A DNA stretch of 64,000 bases from CAYFTL01 sp964346145. GTDB taxonomy: Bacteria; Bacillota; Clostridia; Christensenellales; Aristaeellaceae. Location: NCBI GenBank assembly GCA_964346145.1, contig CAYFTL010000005.1, positions 1 through 64,000 on the forward strand, read 5' to 3'. A model generated the notes under the pieces. That model saw nothing but the letters and a program-made list of their open reading frames with translations. It did not search any database and had not been told where the DNA came from. This document shows, in pieces, positions 44,823 to 52,799 of the stretch. The translations under genes were made by a program, and so were the position numbers. Each line of letters opens with the position of its first letter. Position 1 is the first letter of the stretch.

Positions 44823-45163
44823 ACAACGTAAAACCTGCGGTGCGCATCCTGGCCTTTCTTGCCGATGCCTTTGCACTCAAACAAATATGTGCCGGCTTGG
44901 AAGAAGAACAGGTGCTTTTTGAAATAGCCACGTCGAAATCGTCCGCCCCTTTGGACGAGCTCGCCTTTCGCGCTGCCCAAACCTCCAGCGTGGATGTGGG
45001 GATCGGCATACGGGAAAAACAAGCCGCCCTCCAAATGCGCGGCCTTGAATGTGGACAAAATCTTTTTTCTGTCACCAATGAAAGCGGGGTAGAGTACCGA
45101 ATTTTAGGCATTAATGCGGCGCGGGCAGTCAAACGAAAGTTTTTTTACGAAATTGAGGGCTAA
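44819..45163 (+). CDS. pduH: Diol dehydratase reactivase, small subunit
   Basis: The beta partner of the reactivase, 114 residues. It resembles the dehydratase medium-subunit fold that it replaces on the enzyme during cofactor exchange. SSAPLDELAFRAAQTSSVDVG and GIREKQAALQMRGL are family-like stretches. Start and preceding stop overlap as ATGA. It is slightly shorter than PduH (about 125). Confidence 0.87.
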   Translation: MNNVKPAVRILAFLADAFALKQICAGLEEEQVLFEIATSKSSAPLDELAFRAAQTSSVDVGIGIREKQAALQMRGLECGQNLFSVTNESGVEYRILGINAARAVKRKFFYEIEG

Positions 45164-45167
45164 TATT

Positions 45168-45752
45168 ATGAAGCTTTATACAAAAACCGGAGATCGCGGA
45201 CAAACCACCCTGTACAATGGGCAAAAAGTGTCCAAGACCGATGAGCGGATTGAGTTGTTGGGCACGCTGGACGAACTCACCAGCCAAATCGGCCTGTGCA
45301 AAGTGCAGGCCAACAATCCGATTAAAGAGTGCCTGAGCATCGTTCAGCAAAATCTAATGCGCATCATGGCGTATGCTGCCGGTGCTCACAAATCAGAGAA
45401 CAAAATTTCAGAGCAGGATGTGGAATTGCTGGAAGAATGGATTGATAGCACCGAAGCAAAGTTTACCCGCCAACACAGTTTTGCTTTGCCCGGCGGATGC
45501 GAAGCTTCGGCTAGGTTTGATGTGGCCCGAACGGTAGCCCGGCGCGCCGAGCGCAGGTTCTGCCGCGTGGCTCAACTTCACAGCGCCGATCCACAAGCCC
45601 AGCGCTATGTAAACCGCATCAGCGACTACCTATATATCTGTGCCCGCTATGCAGACTTTGAGAATGCCAATCCAATTGACCAGGATTCCGAGGTACTAAA
45701 GCAACGCATCGTTGCCGAAGTGCTCAAGCAGATTAACCAAATCGAAAACTGA
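45168..45752 (+). CDS. ATP:cob(I)alamin adenosyltransferase, PduO type
   Basis: This makes the adenosylcobalamin cofactor used by the dehydratase. The 194 residues start with the family signature MKLYTKTGDRGQTTLYNGQK, followed by DERIELLGTLDELTSQIGL. The nucleotide-binding VARTVARRAERR and VNRISDYLYICARYAD close it. The ATG at 45168 follows GAGGG; the longer frame from 45114 overlaps pduH and is rejected. It is the last gene of the operon, before a terminator, and makes the operon self-sufficient in cofactor activation. Confidence 0.95.
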   Translation: MKLYTKTGDRGQTTLYNGQKVSKTDERIELLGTLDELTSQIGLCKVQANNPIKECLSIVQQNLMRIMAYAAGAHKSENKISEQDVELLEEWIDSTEAKFTRQHSFALPGGCEASARFDVARTVARRAERRFCRVAQLHSADPQAQRYVNRISDYLYICARYADFENANPIDQDSEVLKQRIVAEVLKQINQIEN

Positions 45753-45769
45753 AGATCCTTCTTTACACC

Positions 45770-45805
45770 AAAACCTGTACGGCACCTGCCATTCAGGTTT
45801 TTTTG
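45770..45805 (+). terminator. Terminator of the dehydratase operon
   Basis: AAAACCTG and CAGGTTTT enclose a 16-base loop and are followed by T. The stem is modest. Confidence 0.7.
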
Positions 45806-45880
45806 TTGTAATAAAGCAAAGCAATTGTAATATATCCGTAATGCATTCTAGGGATACTTTAAGTGAAATTGAAGTTGCTG

Positions 45881-45889
45881 TGCTATAAT
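45881..45889 (+). promoter_or_regulatory. Extended -10 promoter of the G1P dehydrogenase gene
   Basis: TGcTATAAT about 40 bases before the start; no clear -35. Confidence 0.5.
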
Positions 45890-45929
45890 TAAAATTGGTA
45901 ATATTTGAAATGTGAATGGAAGCGAATGT

Positions 45930-47237
45930 ATGAAATATATTGATTTTGACCAGCTAAACAAACCGTGTAGCTGTGGGGTTAATCATCCGCCGATAGACAT
46001 CGCCTATCACGAGGCCAGCATTGCAGAGCTTGCCCAATTGGTTAAACCGCTTTTGCTTGAAGGCGGTTCGGTCGCAGTAATCTGCGATGGCAACACCCGA
46101 ACGGTTGCCGGCGATAGGGTAGCTGCTGCCTTGAACAAAGCAGGCTACGCTGTCCAGCTTGTTCAAATTGAGTATCACCATCCTCACGCAGACACTCAAA
46201 CCCTAGAATTTGTCCAGAGCCGAGCAAAAGATGTAAAGCTTTTGGTGGCTGTCGGCGCAGGCACTATCGGTGATATTGTCCGCTATACCGCTTTTCAACA
46301 AGGCGTTCCCTTTGTGACCGTGGGTACCGCTCTTTCCATGGACGGATATGCGTCTTCGGTTGCGCCCATCGTGGTAAACGGTTTTAAGAGAACCTTTCCC
46401 GCAAAGCCTCCGGCGGCGCTGCTGGCCGATAGCGCCATTTTGCTGTCAGCCGGTCCCAGGATGACCGCCGCAGGGGTAGGGGATATGGCTGGAAAGATCA
46501 TCTCTTTGCTGGATTGGCGCTTGGCCGAAATCACCGAGCAGGAATATCGCTGTGCAGAAACCGTGGAAATCGTGCGCGGCGTAGCCAATTTGGCCATCGA
46601 TTCTGCCCAAGGGTTAAAAGATCAACAGGGCGAAGCCGCCCGCGCGCTCATGGGTGGTTTGGTGATTTCCGGCATGATGATTGCCAGAATCGGAAATTCG
46701 CGTCCCGCATCGGGTTGTGAGCACATGATTTCCCACTACCTTGAAATCAGGGATGTGCTGCTGGGCCGCACAGAACGCTTGCACGGCGCACGGGTTGGAG
46801 TTGCTACCTTGATCATGTTGGAAATGTACAAACGCTTCTTCGAAACACCTCTGCCCGTTGTGAAGGCGCCTTCGGTGGAGCCTGACATGGAAAAGTTGTT
46901 CTTGCACGCAGCCGATGAAGTGCGCCACGAGGCCGGCAGTGTCGTCTATGCCGATTTTGAACTGGAACATCAGCGCTTGTTGGCTTCTTGGGATGAATTC
47001 AAAGCCGAGGTAGACCGAGCTGTGGCGCAAGCCCCGCGGATACACCAGGCCTTAAAAATATTAGGTGGCCCGGTTAACATGCAGCAGCTGGGCTACTCTA
47101 AAGAGGAAGCCCTGGACGCATTGCTGTACGCCAAAAATATTCGAACCCGTTTTGGGCTTTTGCGGCTTATGGATCGCTGGGGCGTGTTGCTGCCTCTGGC
47201 TCAACAGGTCACGGAGGATATGTATGCCAAACCTTAA
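45930..47237 (+). CDS. egsA: sn-Glycerol-1-phosphate dehydrogenase (AraM/EgsA family)
   Basis: An NAD(P)H-dependent metalloenzyme of the dehydroquinate synthase/iron-alcohol dehydrogenase superfamily that reduces DHAP to sn-glycerol-1-phosphate. About 435 residues. LVAVGAGTIGDIVRYTA and TVGTALSMDGYASSVAPI are the dinucleotide and substrate blocks. Metal ligands are expected in AAGVGDMAGK, SGCEHMISHYLE and LHGARVGVAT. The C-terminal 130 residues are the long form. ATG 45930 follows GGAAG; GTG 45912 is an alternative. The archaeal counterpart makes ether-lipid backbones; bacterial AraM makes heptaprenylglyceryl phosphate precursors. The HAD-IIA phosphatase overlaps its 3' end by 14 bases. Confidence 0.92.
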   Translation: MKYIDFDQLNKPCSCGVNHPPIDIAYHEASIAELAQLVKPLLLEGGSVAVICDGNTRTVAGDRVAAALNKAGYAVQLVQIEYHHPHADTQTLEFVQSRAKDVKLLVAVGAGTIGDIVRYTAFQQGVPFVTVGTALSMDGYASSVAPIVVNGFKRTFPAKPPAALLADSAILLSAGPRMTAAGVGDMAGKIISLLDWRLAEITEQEYRCAETVEIVRGVANLAIDSAQGLKDQQGEAARALMGGLVISGMMIARIGNSRPASGCEHMISHYLEIRDVLLGRTERLHGARVGVATLIMLEMYKRFFETPLPVVKAPSVEPDMEKLFLHAADEVRHEAGSVVYADFELEHQRLLASWDEFKAEVDRAVAQAPRIHQALKILGGPVNMQQLGYSKEEALDALLYAKNIRTRFGLLRLMDRWGVLLPLAQQVTEDMYAKP

Positions 47238-48009
47238 CGACATACGCTGTTTTTTGCTGGATATGGACGGAACCTTTTACTTGGGGGATCAACTGCTGCC
47301 CGGTTCCTTGGAGTTTATTCATCACCTCAATCAAACCGGCCGGGACTATCTTTTTTTAACCAATAACTCTTCGCGCAGCGCCGATTATTATGTGCAAAAA
47401 CTAAAACACATGGGCTTGTCCGTTGATTCTTCCAAAGTGCTTACTTCGGGTCAAGCCACAGCCGCCCATGTACTCAAACAGTTTCCCGGCCAAAAAGCCT
47501 TTTTGCTGGGCAACGAATTTTTGCGCCAGGAGATGGAATCCTACGGCGTGCTGCTGGATGATCAAGCGCCGGATTACCTGATCGTGGGCTACGACACCAC
47601 CATCGATTACGACAAGATGTGCGCCGTATGCGATTTCGTGCGCGCAGGCCTGCCTTATGTGGCCACCCATCCCGATTACAACTGCCCTACAGAAACCGGG
47701 TTTGTGCCCGATATCGGTGCCATCATGGCCTTTATAGAGGCCTCTACCGGGCGGAGAGCCGACACCATCGTCGGCAAACCCTACGGCGGAATCGTCGAAG
47801 CCGCTTTGGAGCGCACTGGGCACCCCAAGCACCAAACGGCGATGGTGGGGGACCGCCTGTATACGGATATAGAAACCGGCATCCGCCACGGAATGCTTTC
47901 CGTGCTGGTCATGTCCGGGGAAACCACCCAGGAAATGCTAGACAATTCGACAACCATCCCAAGCCTAACCTATTCGGGCCTGGGCGCCATGATTGCCGAC
48001 CTCAAATAG
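47224..48009 (+). CDS. HAD-IIA sugar/glycerol phosphatase
   Basis: A 261-residue NagD/AraL-like phosphatase. The nucleophile motif is CFLLDMDGTFYLGDQLLPG, the Thr/Asn motif II is LFLTNNSSR, and the cap lies at about 75-185. The C-terminal Lys is in VGKPYGGIVEAAL, followed by MVGDRLYTDIETGIRHG. The ATG at 47224 lies inside the last codons of egsA, with GGAGG upstream, so the two are translationally coupled. A role on the dehydrogenase product glycerol-1-phosphate is an attractive inference, since relatives act on glycerol or polyol phosphates. The second HAD-IIA enzyme of the window is at 54 kb. Confidence 0.9.
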   Translation: MPNLNDIRCFLLDMDGTFYLGDQLLPGSLEFIHHLNQTGRDYLFLTNNSSRSADYYVQKLKHMGLSVDSSKVLTSGQATAAHVLKQFPGQKAFLLGNEFLRQEMESYGVLLDDQAPDYLIVGYDTTIDYDKMCAVCDFVRAGLPYVATHPDYNCPTETGFVPDIGAIMAFIEASTGRRADTIVGKPYGGIVEAALERTGHPKHQTAMVGDRLYTDIETGIRHGMLSVLVMSGETTQEMLDNSTTIPSLTYSGLGAMIADLK

Positions 48010-48026
48010 AAGGAGGAAAAACGCCA

Positions 48027-49340
48027 ATGGACAATACTCATCAACCGCAGCTTCGCATGCGAAAAGCCACCCTTCAAGATTTGCCCGAAATACGCCTGCC
48101 CGACGGATTTACCATTTCTTCGGCCCAGGAAGATGCACAACAAGCTTGGGAATGGATTATCAAAGGCTCCTTTGAAGCCGACACGCCCTACACGAAAATG
48201 ACCGAAGATCCGGCATACAAGCCGGAGCGCATTTGGTTTGTCTACAGCTACAATCAACCCATGGCCACGGCCGCATGCTACACGCGGGAAGAATACCCCA
48301 ATGAAGCCTATTTGCACATGGTGGGCACTCATCCCTGGTATGCAGGGCGCAGGGCGGGCAAGTACGCCGTGTTGGCCGCGCTGTGGCAGGCCCGACGCGA
48401 AGGCTTCAACAGCATGGTTCTCTCCACCGATGATTTTCGGTTGGATGCCATTGCCCTATACAAGGTTTTGGGGTTTGAACCCATTTTAGATGAATATACC
48501 AGTGAACGCTGGCAAAAGGTGGAGAGCATTTTGAAGGAAAGAAAAATCAAAGGCAATGAAATCATTTCCCTGTGGAAAGATGCCGCGTCTACGCCCGGCT
48601 TTGTCGAGGCAAACGGCCAGCCGGTTCCAAGCATTAAGGCGTTTCCGGTTGAAGGCTCAAAAGGCGCCGTCGTGGTTTGCCCGGGTGGCGGCTACACCAT
48701 GAAAGCCGACCACGAAGGAGACCCTATTGCGCGGATGCTAAACGATGCGGGAATCTCTGCATATGTGTTGGATTATCGTGTATTCCCATATACTGAACCT
48801 TATCCCTTGCTGGATGTGCAACGCGCCATTCGTACGGTACGCTCTATGGGTTATCAAAAGGTGGGAGTGATGGGCTTCTCTGCCGGCGGCCATCTAACCT
48901 GCGCGGCTGCAACCCTGTACGATGATGGCGTTGCAAATGCATCCGATCCCATCGACCAACTTTCTTCCAGACCTGATGTGTTCGTGCCCTGCTATCCGGT
49001 TGCCAGCTTTGCCGCTTTTCGCCATCAGGGTTCGCTGGCCAATTTTCTGGGTGAAAAAAATCAGGATAATTATGACCTGATTCGTAAATATTCGCCCGAC
49101 TTGCACATAAATGCCAATACGCCGCCTGCTTTTATTTGGCACACGGCGGACGATGCGGTGGTCCCTGTAGAAAACGCGCTGATCCTTGCTTCTGCTCTGT
49201 CTCACGCGGGGATAGAGTTTGAATTGCACGTATTTCCCAAAGGGGTACACGGGCTGGGCTTGGCCGCAACCGATCCGGTCGTCGGACAATGGACAAGCAT
49301 GCTGCAAAAATGGCTGTTAAATCACGGTTTGGGCAAGTAA
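48027..49340 (+). CDS. Fusion of GNAT acetyltransferase and alpha/beta-hydrolase (esterase)
   Basis: A single 437-residue frame. Residues about 10-165 are a GNAT fold: HMVGTHPWYAGRRAGKYAVL is the acetyl-CoA loop, then DDFRLDAIALYKVLGF. Residues about 190-437 are an acetyl-xylan-esterase/BD-FAE-like hydrolase, with the oxyanion block VVCPGGGYTMKADHEG and nucleophile GFSAGGHL. The Asp lies in HTADDAVVPV and the His in KGVHGLGL. The complete triad suggests an active esterase. A strong AAGGAGG lies before ATG 48027, 17 bases after the phosphatase gene. The joint protein could both add and remove acetyl groups from a small molecule or glycan. No frameshift is seen. Confidence 0.85.
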   Translation: MDNTHQPQLRMRKATLQDLPEIRLPDGFTISSAQEDAQQAWEWIIKGSFEADTPYTKMTEDPAYKPERIWFVYSYNQPMATAACYTREEYPNEAYLHMVGTHPWYAGRRAGKYAVLAALWQARREGFNSMVLSTDDFRLDAIALYKVLGFEPILDEYTSERWQKVESILKERKIKGNEIISLWKDAASTPGFVEANGQPVPSIKAFPVEGSKGAVVVCPGGGYTMKADHEGDPIARMLNDAGISAYVLDYRVFPYTEPYPLLDVQRAIRTVRSMGYQKVGVMGFSAGGHLTCAAATLYDDGVANASDPIDQLSSRPDVFVPCYPVASFAAFRHQGSLANFLGEKNQDNYDLIRKYSPDLHINANTPPAFIWHTADDAVVPVENALILASALSHAGIEFELHVFPKGVHGLGLAATDPVVGQWTSMLQKWLLNHGLGK

Positions 49341-49438
49341 ATCTTGGTTATAAAATCTATATATTGAACATTTTTGTATTTTATGCGTCTATAACATATA
49401 AGTATCAATATAAAATATATTCTATGAGGTGGCAGGAC

Positions 49439-50725
49439 TTGAAAAGGTTAGTGGGGTTGTTCTTGGCTTTGATCTTGTTGTGCGGATGCACTTACGGTGT
49501 TGTGGAAGAGAACGTTACAATTGCACCAGAGCTTCAGAACAGTCTGAGACAAAAGGATGCACAAGGCAGGGAGGTTTATGTGTTATCACCCGCCGGGGAA
49601 GAGACGGCAACCGCCGGTGCCGATGGCGAGCAAGAAGATATTGTTCCATCCCAGCAAGCAACAGCAACCGGCGCTGCAAAAGAGGAAGAGGTTGCCACTC
49701 CGGCTCCGTTCCAGCCTATTACCAACGGCAGCAAGGGGGATGCGGTTCAAGAATTGCAGCAGCGCTTAAAAACTTTGGGGTTTCTTCAAGGCGCTGCCGA
49801 CGCAACCTTTGGGGCTCAAACCGAAGCAGCCATCCGGGATGCCCAACAATATCTGAACGATGTCGTCGTTACGGAAATCAAAAACTCGCTGCTCGCCAGC
49901 GGTACTGTGCCTGAAACAGACCCACCCTCGGCTCAACCCACAGAACAAGCTGAAGCCACTGCTCAAGAAGTGCAACAATCGTCTCTGGACACCATGATCT
50001 CCCAAATGAACATTGTGTTGCCGCACGAAGCAAACGGCATTGCCGACGAAAACTTTATCACCGAGCTTAACAGCGATCAATTTCCGTTGTATCAAGAAGT
50101 GGTTCAAAGCGGCAGCAAGGGCATAAACGCCAAACGGGTGCAGACACGTCTGGCCGAGCTTAATTATATGTGGGGGGGAATAGACGGCGCCTTCGGATCG
50201 GCCAGCGAATCGGCTCTCAAGGAATTTCAGCGTTTGAACAGCTTGGAACAAAACGGGATTGCAGACGAAAAAGTGCAACAAATTTTGTTTTCTGATCGAG
50301 CCATAAAATCCGACAGGCCGCCCCATCCTTATTTTTTAAAAGTGAGCACAAAAGATCAGCGCGTCTACGTTTATGCCTGGGAAAACGACGATTACACCAA
50401 TAAAGTCAAAACCATGGTTTGTTCCACCGGATTGAACAAAACTCCCACCCCCAAGGGAACATACTCCGGTCTGAATACTGGTCCCGGCGCCCGTTGGCAT
50501 TATTTCAAAAAGTTTAACTGCTACGCCCAGTACGCGTACTACATTCAAGGGGACATCATGTTCCACTCGGTTTTGTATAATTCCAAGAGTGAAAAGTCCT
50601 TGTCCAAGAGTTCTGTGCGCAATTTAGGCAAGAAAGCCTCCCACGGTTGCGTGCGCTTGTCGGTAGAGGACGCCAAATGGATCTGGAACAACTGCCCTCC
50701 TGGAACCACCGTTGTAGTCTATTAG
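49439..50725 (+). CDS. L,D-transpeptidase lipoprotein with two peptidoglycan-binding domains
   Basis: A secreted wall enzyme of about 429 residues. The signal is lipoprotein-like (LVGLFLALILLCGC). A low-complexity linker leads to a first peptidoglycan-binding repeat (GSKGDAVQELQQRLKTLGFL). A second acidic/Gln-rich linker leads to a second repeat (KRVQTRLAELNYMWGGIDGA). The C-terminal YkuD domain holds the catalytic His and Cys in MFHSVLYNS and ASHGCVRLS. It should form 3-3 cross-links or anchor proteins in the wall. The TTG at 49439 has GAGGTGG 6 bases upstream; ATG 49424 lacks an RBS. A strong terminator follows. Confidence 0.92.
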   Translation: MKRLVGLFLALILLCGCTYGVVEENVTIAPELQNSLRQKDAQGREVYVLSPAGEETATAGADGEQEDIVPSQQATATGAAKEEEVATPAPFQPITNGSKGDAVQELQQRLKTLGFLQGAADATFGAQTEAAIRDAQQYLNDVVVTEIKNSLLASGTVPETDPPSAQPTEQAEATAQEVQQSSLDTMISQMNIVLPHEANGIADENFITELNSDQFPLYQEVVQSGSKGINAKRVQTRLAELNYMWGGIDGAFGSASESALKEFQRLNSLEQNGIADEKVQQILFSDRAIKSDRPPHPYFLKVSTKDQRVYVYAWENDDYTNKVKTMVCSTGLNKTPTPKGTYSGLNTGPGARWHYFKKFNCYAQYAYYIQGDIMFHSVLYNSKSEKSLSKSSVRNLGKKASHGCVRLSVEDAKWIWNNCPPGTTVVVY

Positions 50726-50756
50726 AGCGCATTTAAGCTAAAATAATTCCGTATAC

Positions 50757-50797
50757 AAAACCGGTTGAGATTTCATTTAAAATCTCAACCGGTTTTC
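50757..50797. terminator. Terminator after the L,D-transpeptidase
   Basis: AAAACCGGTTGAGATTT and its complement around a short A/T loop, with TTTT following. It could act in both directions. Confidence 0.9.
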
Positions 50798-51180
50798 TTC
50801 TGGCTTAAGCCAACCGAGTACACCACCATACAAGCTACTGTCCAAATAAAAGGAACTGTGTTTTATGACACAGAGAACAAATAACTTCTCTGATATAAAA
50901 TGGAAAATGGCTTTTCTCAGTCAGTAGTCTAGCTGTCGTGGCAATGATATAAGATCACCGGAGCAAAATTAAAATACACATTTGGAAGCATACTCTAGAT
51001 AAATTAAGTATAAAAGAATACAAAGTTCCTTTCAATTCAATAGGTAACGGGCAGTATAAAAGCCCCATTCAGCGCTTCAAAAGAGGCAAATCGGCTTAAA
51101 CAAATGTGAAAGCCAGCATCTTTAGACGCTGGCCAGTGAGTGATATGGGCTTTTATTTTGACAATGGAATACAGGTAAAA
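50798..51180. other. AT-rich intergenic region without gene
   Basis: About 380 bases of AT-rich sequence, with no ORF that has an RBS. A hairpin GCCAGC-...-GCTGGC (51112-51133) lies about 50 bases past the mgtE stop and may be its weak terminator, since only broken T tracts follow on the minus strand. A 10-base palindrome GGCTTAAGCC is at about 50802. Confidence 0.4.
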
Positions 51181-52539
51181 TTATGCGATCAAAGCGCGGG
51201 TGGCGATGGTGAAATAAATAATCAACGAGCAAGCATCCACAATGGTCGTAATCATCGGGCTGGCCATCAGCGCAGGATCCAGTCCGATTTTTTTCGCGAT
51301 CATCGGCAAAGTACAACCGATCGACTTGGCGATAATCACCGTGGCAAACAGGCTCAAACTAACCACTAAAGCTACAGTCATTCCTGCATCGGTAAAGAAT
51401 AATATGCGCAAGAAGTTTATTACCGCTAGAATGGTACCGCAAATCAAAGCCACGCGAATCTCACGCCAAAGCACCTTCAGAATATCCTTATATTGCACCT
51501 CGCCCAGCGCCAAACCGCGAATGATCAGTGTAGAGGCCTGGGATCCAGAGTTGCCCCCGGTGTCCATCAGCATCGGAATAAATGCAGTCAGCCCGACGAT
51601 CGTAGCAAGCGTCTGTTCGAAATGTTTAATAATCTGTCCGGTAAACGTAGCTGAAATCATTAAAATCATCAACCAAGGGATTCTGTTTTTGGCCAACCCC
51701 CATATCGATGTCTTCAGGTACTCATCTTCCGAAGGCACCAGCGCGCTCATCATTTCAAAGTCTTTGGTATTCTCTTCTTCGATAACGTCCATCACGTCGT
51801 CGGCCGTTATGATGCCTACCATCCGATTTTCGTTGTCTACAACCGGCATAACCAGCAAGTCGTACTTGCGCGCGGTGTCGGCGACGAATTCCTGCTCGTC
51901 CAGCGTTTTCACCGAAATCACATTGCTGTCCATCAATTCGGAAATAGACTCGTTTTCATCGCTAAAAAGCAGTTCCTTTAGTTCGACATGTCCGATTAGT
52001 TTTCTTTGTTCATCTATCACATAACAGGTGTAGATCATTTCCTTATCCACGCCAGTGCGGCGCAAAACTTCCATAGCTTGACGCACTGTTTGGCTCGGGT
52101 GAAACTTGATATATTCGATTGTCATAATCGAACCGGCCGAACCATCAGGATACCTTAGAAACTGGTTGATCAAATTGCGCGTGGTTTCGGTGGTGTTGCG
52201 CAGCAGCCGGGTAACCACGTTGGCGGGCAGCTCCTCCAAAAAATCAACCGCGTCGTCCAAATACAAATCCTCAATAATCACCGCAACTTCCTTGTCGGTA
52301 ATTCCCTGAATGATCACCTGTTGCACATCGGAAGGGAGGTAGGAAAACACCGAAGCGGAGAGATCTTTGGGCAACACGCGAAAGGCCAGAATCATTTTGG
52401 CCGCCTCTAACCCCTCCAACGCCTGGGCAATATCCACTTCATTCATTTCAACTAGCTCTTTGTGCAGCTCGGGCAGCTGGTTGGATTCCAGCAACTTATC
52501 AATTTTTTCAATGACTACATCCAGTTCAGTTTGATCCAT
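51181..52539 (-). CDS. mgtE: Magnesium transporter MgtE
   Basis: A 452-residue Mg2+ channel. The cytoplasmic N domain (about 1-130) contains LPSDVQQVIIQGITDKEVAV. Two CBS domains follow (about 135-255, with YTCYVIDEQRKLIG and VVDNENRMVGIITADDVMDV) and act as the Mg2+ sensor gate. Five membrane segments make up the C-terminal third, with PMLMDTGGNSGSQASTLIIR, the pore signature. The ATG at 52539 follows AAAGGAA. A terminator hairpin stands 45 bases upstream, so read-through control is possible. No M-box riboswitch is seen. Confidence 0.95.
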   Translation of the reverse strand: MDQTELDVVIEKIDKLLESNQLPELHKELVEMNEVDIAQALEGLEAAKMILAFRVLPKDLSASVFSYLPSDVQQVIIQGITDKEVAVIIEDLYLDDAVDFLEELPANVVTRLLRNTTETTRNLINQFLRYPDGSAGSIMTIEYIKFHPSQTVRQAMEVLRRTGVDKEMIYTCYVIDEQRKLIGHVELKELLFSDENESISELMDSNVISVKTLDEQEFVADTARKYDLLVMPVVDNENRMVGIITADDVMDVIEEENTKDFEMMSALVPSEDEYLKTSIWGLAKNRIPWLMILMISATFTGQIIKHFEQTLATIVGLTAFIPMLMDTGGNSGSQASTLIIRGLALGEVQYKDILKVLWREIRVALICGTILAVINFLRILFFTDAGMTVALVVSLSLFATVIIAKSIGCTLPMIAKKIGLDPALMASPMITTIVDACSLIIYFTIATRALIA

Positions 52540-52583
52540 CGGTATCCATTCCTTTCTATATGAAAATAAGCAATCGATTGCAT

Positions 52584-52620
52584 AAAAACACGCACCATTC
52601 CCTTAAGAGGATTTGGTGCG
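52584..52620 (-). terminator. Terminator/attenuator between small ORF and mgtE
   Basis: On the minus strand CGCACCA and TGGTGCG enclose a 16-base loop and are followed by TGTTTTTA. It ends the upstream transcript or attenuates entry into mgtE. Confidence 0.75.
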
Positions 52621-52650
52621 AGCGACAACGATACAATCCCTAAAAATTTG

Positions 52651-52761
52651 CTACATTAACCCGAAAGGTTGTTGGCCGTTGATCCTGGTCAGAATCTGAA
52701 CGACGTACAACCGCTTATCATTTGCATAAATTCTAGGGTAGCATCTTTCGCCGTCGTCCAT
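52651..52761 (-). CDS. Novel 36-residue small protein or leader peptide upstream of mgtE
   Basis: The frame encodes 36 residues, beginning MDDGERCYPRIYANDKRL and ending INGQQPFGLM. GGAGG lies 9 bases before the ATG, as good as for any real gene here. It starts 38 bases after the glycosyltransferase stop and ends 30 bases before an intrinsic terminator, after which mgtE begins. It has no membrane segment and one Cys. It may be a small protein gene or a leader peptide in an attenuator for mgtE. No family is recognised. Confidence 0.5.
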   Translation of the reverse strand: MDDGERCYPRIYANDKRLYVVQILTRINGQQPFGLM

Positions 52762-52799
52762 AGATTCCATCCTCCAGTTTGTTTGTTGATTTTATTCTC

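Noticed and set aside
47619..48026. Long N-terminal extension of the GNAT-esterase frame
   Set aside because: It is the shadow of the HAD-IIA gene in another frame (Arg/His-rich); a strong RBS precedes ATG 48027.
50821..50870. Sequence resembling part of an M-box riboswitch (ACCATACAAGCTACTGTCC)
   Set aside because: Only a short stretch resembles the motif, the remaining conserved blocks are missing, and no magnesium transporter lies downstream on that strand. mgtE is on the opposite strand.
51106..51369. 87-codon plus-strand frame at the mgtE 3' end
   Set aside because: It mostly overlaps mgtE antisense, has no RBS, and shows a shadow-type composition.
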